A stretch of 5,514 bases of DNA from Candidatus Bathyarchaeota archaeon (GTDB lineage: Archaea > Thermoproteota > Bathyarchaeia > Bathyarchaeales > Bathyarchaeaceae). Shown here piece by piece: positions 1-4,961 of this stretch. The position numbers and the translations under genes are program-made. The notes under the pieces were generated by a model. The model worked only from the letters and a program-made list of their open reading frames with translations, searched no databases and was not told where the DNA came from. How positions within the stretch are numbered: position 1 is the first letter of the stretch; every line of letters starts with the position of its first letter. The stretch spans positions 1-5,514 of the forward strand of contig DAOVDC010000057.1 in assembly GCA_030669695.1 (NCBI GenBank), given 5' to 3'.

Positions 1-544
1 CTCCAGCCAATTTGGTCCAGCCGCACTTGAATCGTTCGATTCTGCTTAGGTTTTCAATGGATATCTTCTGCAGTGTTTCTTCTGCCTTTGGACCTTGCAC
101 TGCAAACATAGCTATGCTGTCTGAACTTTCCTTGACGTTAATGTCGAAACCGCGAGAATGCACAGTTAGCCACCTAAAATCTTTATCTCGGTTGCTTGCA
201 TTGTAAACCATAAGAAACTTTTCTTCTTCCAGTCTAGATAGAACAAAATCGTCTATTATGCCACCTTGCTCATTACACATCAATGAGTAATGTGCGCAAA
301 GAGGTGACAGTGTTGCAACGTCATTGGTTGTTACATAGTTCAGAAAGGCTTCGGCTTCTGGACCAGTGACAAGCACTCGTCCCATATGCGAAACATCAAA
401 AATCCCCACGGTTTTTCGTACCGCCATGTGCTCCGAGACGATTCCTCGGTACCACATTGGCATTTCAAATCCGGCGAACAGAGACATTTTACCCTTTTGA
501 CTGTGAAACCTATAGAAATGAGTTTTCCCTGCAGGTTGACTCAA
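1..544 (-). CDS. gcvT: Aminomethyltransferase, glycine cleavage system T protein (N-terminal half; C-terminus beyond window)
   Basis: GcvT transfers the methylene group of the aminomethyl-lipoyl H protein to tetrahydrofolate and releases ammonia; it is cytoplasmic. The window holds 181 residues of a family that is usually about 370-400 long, so the C-terminal half lies off the left edge. Visible family motifs are [13 protein letters not shown] (20-32), FDVSHMG (49-55), [14 protein letters not shown] (86-99, with the aspartate pair of the folate/catalytic site) and FAVQGPKA (147-154). The start is taken as TTG at 544: it lies 7 nt after GGAGGT and it keeps [14 protein letters not shown] (7-20), which aligns with the usual GcvT N-terminus. 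The first in-frame ATG, at 487, would remove this. The gene sits 56 nt after a small cysteine-rich gene on the same strand and is probably co-transcribed with it. Other glycine cleavage genes are not visible. The identity is secure; the start is likely. Confidence 0.95.
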   Translation of the reverse strand, partial: MSQPAGKTHFYRFHSQKGKMSLFAGFEMPMWYRGIVSEHMAVRKTVGIFDVSHMGRVLVTGPEAEAFLNYVTTNDVATLSPLCAHYSLMCNEQGGIIDDFVLSRLEEEKFLMVYNASNRDKDFRWLTVHSRGFDINVKESSDSIAMFAVQGPKAEETLQKISIENLSRIERFKCGWTKLAG

Positions 545-551
545 CCAGCAA

Positions 552-557
552 ACCTCC
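552..557 (-). promoter_or_regulatory. Ribosome binding site GGAGGT of gcvT
   Basis: On the minus strand GGAGGT is followed by 7 nt (TTGCTGG) and then TTG at 544. This near-perfect Shine-Dalgarno sequence decides the TTG start of gcvT over the ATG at 487, which has no such site at the right distance. Confidence 0.75.
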
Positions 558-600
558 AAACATGATTGCAAGGCGAAATAATGATGATTTACACGCGAGG

Positions 601-765
601 TCACTTAACGGGCTTGACTTCCACATCTTTCGGGACAGAAGATAACTTTTTGCCACATTTCGGGCATTTTCCATCGTACTGTTGAATAATTTCATCAGGA
701 GGCTTCAGGTCTGTGCCTTCATAAAGAACGGCGCCGCAATTCTGACAAATCGCACATTGAGGCAT
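601..765 (-). CDS. Small cysteine-rich (putative zinc-ribbon) protein, 54 residues
   Basis: This ORF is short but convincing: ATG at 765, TGA at 601-603. It carries five cysteines in two clusters, CAICQNC (4-10) and CPKC (34-37), separated by about 24 residues. The spacing resembles a four-cysteine zinc ribbon, with one extra cysteine in the first cluster (C-x2-C-x2-C). The middle, about 15-31, is acidic and polar; the tail is rich in Lys and Val. There is no signal peptide or membrane segment, so the protein should be cytoplasmic. It is the first gene of the leftward unit and lies 56 nt upstream of gcvT, with a TATA box about 50 nt before its start. I do not recognise a named family. Metal binding is inferred from the cysteine pattern, and a DNA, RNA or protein partner cannot be told. 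Confidence 0.75.
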   Translation of the reverse strand: MPQCAICQNCGAVLYEGTDLKPPDEIIQQYDGKCPKCGKKLSSVPKDVEVKPVK

Positions 766-810
766 GATATCACAACCGTTGTCAAACGCAGAAAAACAAA
801 CGTCGCAAAC

Positions 811-820
811 TATTTATAAC
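811..820. promoter_or_regulatory. Nearly symmetric TATA box of a divergent promoter (topA rightward, cysteine-rich gene and gcvT leftward)
   Basis: TATTTATAAC reads GTTATAAATA on the other strand, so both directions show an archaeal-type box A. Archaeal transcription normally begins about 25 nt downstream of the box centre. Rightward this gives roughly 838-843, just before the ATG at 859; leftward it gives roughly 788-792, before the ATG at 765. No second TATA-like element is obvious between 766 and 858. The site also argues that the GTG at 829 is not the topA start, because it would lie upstream of the transcription start. The box is visible in the sequence; its use in both directions is inference. 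Confidence 0.55.
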
Positions 821-858
821 TTCTGCATGTGCTTGAAAGAAAAGGAAAGAACTACTTA

Positions 859-2976
859 ATGGAGAAATACACTCTAATCATCACCGAAAAGCCAAACGCT
901 GCCCAACGAATAGCAAAAGCACTAGACCATAAAGAGAAACCTAAAAAAATTGAAGAAAAAGGCGTACCCTATTTTGTAGCTCATCGAGGAGAAAAGAAAC
1001 TTGTTGTAGCTCCAGCCCTCGGGCACCTATACACGATTGTCCAAACGCAAGGAAAAAGAAACTATTATCCAATCTTCAACTTCAAATGGGCACCACGATA
1101 CGTTGCAGAGAGGGGAGCAAAACAAATTCGCGCATGGATTGAAGTTTTTTCAAAACTCGCCCGAGACGCTGATCAGTTTATAGGAGCTTGCGACTACGAC
1201 CTTGAAGGAAGCCTCATTGGCTACTGCATACTAAAATATGCATGTGGAAACAAAGAAGCCACAGCGAAAAGAATGAAGTTTTCTACACTAATGAAAAGCG
1301 AGTTAGAAAAATCCTATGAAGAGCCGTTGCCCCAGCTTGACTTTGCTCTCATAGAGACTGGAAAGACTAGGCACGAAGTAGACTGGCTATATGGCATAAA
1401 TCTCTCGCGTGCACTAACCTTAGCAGCCAAACGTTGGAGCGGAAGATATGCCACACTGAGTACAGGAAGGGTTCAAGGCCCTACTCTCAGATTTTTGGTT
1501 GGAAGAGAAAAAGCAATTCGTTGTTTCGTGCCCACCCCTTACTGGGGCATAAAGGCAATGGTTGAAATAAAAGGCTCTAGGTACGAAGCGGAGTATGAGA
1601 GAAAGGAGATTGAGAAAAAGGTAGAGGCAGACACTGTTGTAGAGAAGTGCAGAGGAAAAATCGGTGAAATAGAGAAGATTAATGTGAAAAACTTTCGCCA
1701 AATGCCTCCAATCCCCTTCGATTTAGGCAAGTTGCAGACCGAGGCATACAGCCTGTTCAGATACACACCGAGACGAACCGCAGGCATCGCTGAACGCCTA
1801 TACCTCGGCGCCTTAATTTCTTACCCAAGAACAAGCAGTCAGAAACTGCCACCAATAATCAATTACAGAGCGATATTCAAGGCATTAAGTAAAAAGCCAG
1901 CCTATAGAAAACTAGCATCAGAACTTCTTGAAAAAGAGGAGCTGAAACCGAGAGAAGGAACAAAAGAAGACCCTGCTCACCCAGCAGTGTATCCAACTGG
2001 TAACTTGCCTACAAGAGCATTGAGCGAATCTGAAAAGAAGGTTTGGGACCTGATTGTTAGACGCTTCATGGCTGTTTTCGGCGAACCAGGGATCAAGCAA
2101 AGTATGAGAGTTTGTATAAAAGTAAATGATCATTGCTTCTATTTACATGGAAGACGAATCCTGAAAGAAGGTTGGATGCATTTCTACAAACCATATATAC
2201 GCGCCGAAGAAGTGCTGTTGCCTCCTCTAAAGGAAGGAGAAAAGATACGATTAAAGCAGGTGACACGAGAGGATAAATTTACGAAACCTCCACCGCGGTA
2301 CAATCCAAGTAGTCTGCTTAAGAAAATGGAAGAAGAAGGAATCGGGACTAAAGCCACAAGAGCGGACATCATCGAGACTCTTTACAGCAGGAGATACGTT
2401 ACAGACGAGCGGATTGTGGTTACCGACTTGGGAATTGATGTTTTCAACACTCTTCAAAAACATTGCCCAGAAGTAATTTCGGTAGAGTTCACTCGAGGAC
2501 TTGAGGAAAAGATGGAACAAGTTCAAAGTGGTAACGAGAAAAGGGAAAACATACTCATAGACGCTGTTAATCAGTTAAAACCATTACTGGAAGAGTTTAA
2601 GCAAAAAGAGGAGACAATAGGCCAAACGTTAAGCAATGCCATTAAAAGAGCGCGAATGCAAGAACGGATCATAGGCAATTGCCCAAACTGCGGCACAGGT
2701 CAATTGACGATTCTGTACTCACGGAAAACGAGGAAACGCTTCATCGGTTGCACCAACTACTTCAAAGGCCTCTGCAAAACCTCGTTCCCCCTTCCCCAAC
2801 GAGGAACAGCAAAACCATTAGAGAAAAGTTGCAAATCCTGCGGATGGCCACTAGTGCAGATACAGATGCGAGGTAGAAGACCGTGGAGACTGTGCTTCAA
2901 CCCCGAATGTCCATCAAAGGAAGAAAGGAGGAAACGCGTTGAAATGCAAAATCTGCAACAGAGAAGCGATAAATGA
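859..2976 (+). CDS. topA: DNA topoisomerase I (type IA), archaeal type with two C-terminal Cys4 zinc fingers
   Basis: This enzyme relaxes negatively supercoiled DNA by cutting one strand through a 5'-phosphotyrosyl link. The 705-residue product begins with a TOPRIM domain: TEKPNAA with Glu10, then ACDYDLEGSLIG (110-121) with the metal-binding D112, D114 and E116. The core follows, with TGRVQGPTLRFLV (202-214), the catalytic SYPRTSS (Tyr322, Arg324), DPAHPAVYPTG (371-381, His374) and EGIGTKATRADII (493-505). The tail has two four-cysteine fingers, C608/C611/C631/C639 and C658/C661/C679/C684, and ends in a Lys/Arg-rich helix. A GTG at 829 would add ten residues, but it sits only 9 nt after the TATA box; ATG 859 follows an A/G-rich AAGGAAAG stretch and opens directly on the TOPRIM strand, so I prefer it. 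The last 38 nt overlap the next gene. There is no helicase domain, so this is not reverse gyrase. All catalytic residues are present. Confidence 0.97.
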   Translation: MEKYTLIITEKPNAAQRIAKALDHKEKPKKIEEKGVPYFVAHRGEKKLVVAPALGHLYTIVQTQGKRNYYPIFNFKWAPRYVAERGAKQIRAWIEVFSKLARDADQFIGACDYDLEGSLIGYCILKYACGNKEATAKRMKFSTLMKSELEKSYEEPLPQLDFALIETGKTRHEVDWLYGINLSRALTLAAKRWSGRYATLSTGRVQGPTLRFLVGREKAIRCFVPTPYWGIKAMVEIKGSRYEAEYERKEIEKKVEADTVVEKCRGKIGEIEKINVKNFRQMPPIPFDLGKLQTEAYSLFRYTPRRTAGIAERLYLGALISYPRTSSQKLPPIINYRAIFKALSKKPAYRKLASELLEKEELKPREGTKEDPAHPAVYPTGNLPTRALSESEKKVWDLIVRRFMAVFGEPGIKQSMRVCIKVNDHCFYLHGRRILKEGWMHFYKPYIRAEEVLLPPLKEGEKIRLKQVTREDKFTKPPPRYNPSSLLKKMEEEGIGTKATRADIIETLYSRRYVTDERIVVTDLGIDVFNTLQKHCPEVISVEFTRGLEEKMEQVQSGNEKRENILIDAVNQLKPLLEEFKQKEETIGQTLSNAIKRARMQERIIGNCPNCGTGQLTILYSRKTRKRFIGCTNYFKGLCKTSFPLPQRGTAKPLEKSCKSCGWPLVQIQMRGRRPWRLCFNPECPSKEERRKRVEMQNLQQRSDK
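2926..2931 (+). promoter_or_regulatory. Ribosome binding site AGGAGG for the TTG-started zinc-finger gene
   Basis: AGGAGG lies inside the end of topA, where it also reads as two tandem AGG arginine codons, and is followed by 7 nt (AAACGCG) and TTG at 2939. It has the same geometry as the gcvT site at 552-557. It is the main evidence that the overlapping small ORF starts at this TTG, and it marks internal ribosome entry within the topA message. Confidence 0.7.
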
Positions 2977-3148
2977 ATACTGCGAATTACATGAGAAAGC
3001 AAACAAGAACATCGTGGAGAAGTACAACACTTGGAAAAAAGCGCTGAACACCTCATGGAAGGAATATTTAAATGAGATAGCTAAGAATCCGTATACAGGC
3101 TCTTCAGCGAAAGAATTAGCCGAGCACTTGATGAAAACAGGAGAATGA
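2939..3148 (+). CDS. Small zinc-finger (CCCH) protein of unknown function, 69 residues, overlapping topA
   Basis: The N-terminus carries a compact metal site, CKICNREAINEYCELH, with C3, C6, C15 and H18 in C-x2-C-x8-C-x2-H spacing. The rest, about 19-67, is charged and helical in composition, with repeated Trp/Tyr (NTWKKAL, TSWKEYL) and an ending rich in Ala, Glu and Lys. No membrane segment or signal is visible. The TTG start follows a strong ribosome binding site; starting at a later codon would lose the zinc site. The gene overlaps topA by 38 nt in the +1 frame, and its stop overlaps the next start as ATGA, so all three genes are probably translated from one message. I do not recognise the family. 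A role in nucleic acid or protein binding near topoisomerase is possible but not shown by the sequence. Confidence 0.78.
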   Translation: MKCKICNREAINEYCELHEKANKNIVEKYNTWKKALNTSWKEYLNEIAKNPYTGSSAKELAEHLMKTGE

Positions 3149-3579
3149 GAACACTGACAAGCCGAATCAAAAGGAGTTTTTCTTCTCTCGGTTATTTTAT
3201 GCAAAAAACCTATTGGAAAATAGTAACTGCTAGACCATCAATGCTCGTTATCACAGCTATAGTGATCGCCGCTTCCATTTTTCTGCTCGCAGGCGGAGTC
3301 TACAACCTCTTAGAACAACCCATGATGTTGTGGTGGACCGGTGAAAGATTTCTTTTTTACTATCCCTATTCTCTGAATGAGCAATTTGTTCTTGAAAGCG
3401 TATTTATTATGATATTTTATGCTCTCGGAGCCATAGGCCTCCTCTTGACGTATCAAAGCACAAAATACGCCTACAGGCCCCGCCAAGCATACATTCTACT
3501 GTTAACGGGGGCCCTTCTCATTTTTGCTGCATACATATGCGTTGAATACGTTTTCATGGGTAGATTTCGCAGGGGATAA
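3145..3579 (+). CDS. Membrane protein resembling the C-terminal membrane domain of oligosaccharyltransferase subunit Ost3/Ost6
   Basis: The 144-residue product has a basic N-terminus (RTLTSRIKR; no signal-peptide cleavage site seen) and about three membrane segments: 33-56, 84-104 and 114-136. From memory of human MAGT1/TUSC3, the order of features matches their membrane half. A segment ends in G-x-x-[WY]-N followed by a proline (here GGVYNLLEQP, 50-59), then an extramembrane loop, then QF-V-x-E opening the next helix (Q80, F81, E84; MAGT1 has QFVAETH), a charged loop, and a last helix ending in aromatic and basic residues. The thioredoxin domain of eukaryotic Ost3/Ost6 is absent. If right, it could assist the archaeal transferase AglB/Stt3 in N-glycosylation; no glycosylation gene is visible nearby. 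The ATG lies in an ATGA overlap with the zinc-finger gene and has an AGGAG very close to it; a second in-frame ATG is at 3199. That it is a membrane protein is clear; the family is a moderate-confidence proposal. Confidence 0.72.
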   Translation: MRTLTSRIKRSFSSLGYFMQKTYWKIVTARPSMLVITAIVIAASIFLLAGGVYNLLEQPMMLWWTGERFLFYYPYSLNEQFVLESVFIMIFYALGAIGLLLTYQSTKYAYRPRQAYILLLTGALLIFAAYICVEYVFMGRFRRG

Positions 3580-3612
3580 AGAATCTGGTCTTTCGGAACC
3601 TACCCATGCGCA

Positions 3613-4155
3613 CTAACTGACAGGAAGAGTTTTCTTTTTTCGTAGAAGATTTCCTAAGAAATTGGTTAAAAGGTGAATAGGAGGCGTTATCACGATAATT
3701 ATCAGAACTATAAGCAAGGGAGGCGGCGAAACTGGCAGAGAAAAAAGGAGCGCCACTACTACAAAGTCAAGCTGGTCTGCTATGGGAAGTGAGAACCCAG
3801 GACAAAGCCCCAGTCGTCGTTTGAAGAAAGATTCGATCAAATCGCCAACCAAAGCTCCAAGCGAAAGCATGAACCCAAGCAATATGGTAGATTGAAACAG
3901 AAGAAGCTGTTGAAGAAAACTGCTTGATCGAAACAAGACAAATTGAACGAAACCCACAAAAGTTCCAACAGCCAATCCAACAAAAAATCCTCGAAAGGTT
4001 TTATGCGAGCCCAGTATCCGTTTTCCGTCTAAGAATTTTTTGCCAGCATCGATGGGCGCACCCCCTCCAAAAATCACGGGTGCCGCGTTGGCGCAGTAAG
4101 CTGGAAATATGAAGTACAATGCATTAATGACGTCAATGATTATAGTTATTGGCAT
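3613..4155 (-). CDS. carS: CDP-archaeol synthase (CDP-2,3-bis-(O-geranylgeranyl)-sn-glycerol synthase)
   Basis: CarS joins CTP to unsaturated archaetidic acid (2,3-di-O-geranylgeranylglyceryl phosphate), giving CDP-archaeol and pyrophosphate. This activates the lipid for head-group attachment in the archaeal membrane. From the chosen start the product has 180 residues, a normal length for the family. It shows FPAYCANAAPVIFGGG (17-32), the polar signature IDAGKKF and LGSHKTFRGF (35-57), GDLIESFFKRR (104-114) and LPIADQLDFV (123-132), whose aspartates fit a metal-dependent CTP site. About five hydrophobic segments make it an integral membrane protein; the C-terminus is basic (LLRKKK). The upstream ATG at 4206 would add 17 residues and overlap radB by 11 nt (ATGACCGTTAA). 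I prefer ATG 4155, which has GGAG 7 nt before it and lets the protein open on its first membrane helix. It is probably co-transcribed behind radB. Confidence 0.93.
   Translation of the reverse strand: MPITIIIDVINALYFIFPAYCANAAPVIFGGGAPIDAGKKFLDGKRILGSHKTFRGFFVGLAVGTFVGFVQFVLFRSSSFLQQLLLFQSTILLGFMLSLGALVGDLIESFFKRRLGLCPGFSLPIADQLDFVVVALLFSLPVSPPPLLIVLIIIVITPPIHLLTNFLGNLLRKKKTLPVS
3630..3640 (+). terminator. Possible oligo-T terminator of the topA cluster
   Basis: TTTTCTTTTTT lies about 50 nt past the stop of the Ost3-like gene. Archaeal RNA polymerase often stops at such T tracts without a hairpin. It lies on the strand opposite the last lysine codons of carS, so it could equally be a by-product of that coding sequence. 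No hairpin or T tract was found in the 33-base gap itself. Confidence 0.3.
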
Positions 4156-4162
4156 ACCCCAT

Positions 4163-4166
4163 CTCC
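4163..4166 (-). promoter_or_regulatory. Ribosome binding site GGAG of carS, supporting the inner start
   Basis: On the minus strand GGAG is followed by 7 nt (ATGGGGT) and ATG at 4155, matching the spacing at gcvT and at the zinc-finger gene. The outer ATG at 4206 has only an AAGGAA about 15 nt upstream, too far for normal use, so the outer start would depend on coupling to the end of radB. Confidence 0.45.
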
Positions 4167-4195
4167 AGTTCATTTGATTCACAAAGGAAAAAAGG

Positions 4196-4897
4196 TTAAC
4201 GGTCATAATCGCTAATGCCCGTTCCTTTTATAGCCAAATGACATGTGGCGACCCGTTTGTATTTTGGATTTTTTTCTAGGAGGACTTTTATCATGCGCGT
4301 TTGACTGGTGTGTCTGAAATCAAGCACTACCTCCGACCAGAACTTTAGAACCCGTGTAGCCACAGGTTCCACGCTAATCGAGTCTTTAACAAAGATGCTT
4401 CGAACCTGGCTGGTGATAAGAACTGATACTTCATGGGTTATGGCAGCTTGAGCTAGGCACGCGATTTGTCTGTTCAATTCTCGATTTAATGCAAACGTTT
4501 CTTTTTTGCCTCCTATCTCGACGCGGTATAGCGATGTGATGGTGTCAACGACTACTAATCCGACTTTTCTGGTTATGTACTCGTCAAGGTGATCTATTGC
4601 AAGGGCTTGTTCTTGAAAGGTAGTTGGCCTCACTAAAATTATCAAAGGGGAAACCTTTTCAGAATCATAGTAGGCTATTTGAGACAGTCGTCTTGTAGAA
4701 AACGTGCCGTCTGAGTCTATAACGACCGTTTTGTACCCTATTCTGGCGCAGTTAACGGCGCATTGAATGGCGAAAGAGCTTTTACCCGTTTCAGCCTCTC
4801 CGTAAACAAGAGAGATTTTCTTAACGGGAAGCCCGCCCTCTAACAGTTTATCAAGCGAACTACAACCAGTCGGAATCACGCCTTGCAAGAACTCCAC
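4196..4897 (-). CDS. radB: DNA repair and recombination protein RadB (RecA/RadA-superfamily ATPase)
   Basis: RadB is the short archaeal paralogue of RadA, thought to act as a recombination mediator rather than the main strand-exchange protein. The product has 233 residues, a full family length, and lacks the N-terminal helix-hairpin-helix domain of RadA. Motifs are TGCSSLDKLLEGGLP (10-24), Walker A GEAETGKSS (33-41, Lys39), an acidic turn DSDGTFSTRRL (61-71), Walker B LVVVDTITSLYR (114-125) and the late core motif VLITSQVRS (159-167). The start is GTG at 4897. There is no Shine-Dalgarno sequence before it, but TATA-like elements lie about 22-30 nt upstream, so the mRNA is probably leaderless or nearly so. 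carS follows immediately, and the nuclease-like gene is head to head across 64 nt. A KaiC-like ATPase is the main alternative, but the length and the GG-LP / TSQV pattern favour RadB. Confidence 0.9.
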   Translation of the reverse strand: MEFLQGVIPTGCSSLDKLLEGGLPVKKISLVYGEAETGKSSFAIQCAVNCARIGYKTVVIDSDGTFSTRRLSQIAYYDSEKVSPLIILVRPTTFQEQALAIDHLDEYITRKVGLVVVDTITSLYRVEIGGKKETFALNRELNRQIACLAQAAITHEVSVLITSQVRSIFVKDSISVEPVATRVLKFWSEVVLDFRHTSQTRMIKVLLEKNPKYKRVATCHLAIKGTGISDYDR

Positions 4898-4961
4898 GTC
4901 AAAGCGAATAATAAACCTTAAAGTTAATAATTTTGTCTTTCATTAACGTAAAGGGGCCCTA
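4898..4961. promoter_or_regulatory. Divergent promoter region between radB and the RNase H-fold gene
   Basis: The 64-base gap has an AT-rich block at about 4907-4934. Leftward, TTTAAGG (4916-4922) and TTATTAAC (4923-4930) are candidate TATA elements whose expected start sites fall within a few bases of the radB GTG. Rightward, TTAATAATTTT (4924-4934) would place the start near 4953, giving a leader of about 10 nt before ATG 4962. GGGGCCCT just before the rightward gene holds a 6-bp GGGCCC palindrome, most likely by chance. No clear operator repeat is seen. Confidence 0.45.

Noticed and set aside
457..645. 62-codon plus-strand ORF, and a 61-codon minus-strand ORF at 510-695
   Set aside because: Both lie across the gcvT start and the cysteine-rich gene in other frames, and neither has family motifs. 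The true minus-strand frames carry clear GcvT and cysteine motifs.
829..858. GTG at 829 as the start of topA
   Set aside because: It lies only 9 nt after the TATA box, so it would be upstream of the expected transcription start. The extra residues (LERKGKNYL) have no place before the TOPRIM strand.
1420..2526. Several antisense ORFs of 62-93 codons opposite topA
   Set aside because: They are shadows of a strongly conserved topoisomerase frame. Their translations are low-complexity, rich in Ser, Leu and Phe, and have no recognisable domain or start signal.
2757..3204. Antisense ORFs of 96-99 codons opposite the topA end and the zinc-finger gene
   Set aside because: The cysteine- and serine-rich translation mirrors the zinc-finger codons on the other strand; there is no ribosome binding site or motif.
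3924..4112. 62-codon plus-strand ORF inside carS
   Set aside because: It lies wholly opposite the conserved CarS signature and has no motif of its own.
4953..4960. GGGGCCCT as an operator palindrome
   Set aside because: Only 6 bases are truly palindromic, no second copy is present in the window, and the site sits where a ribosome binding site or leader would be.
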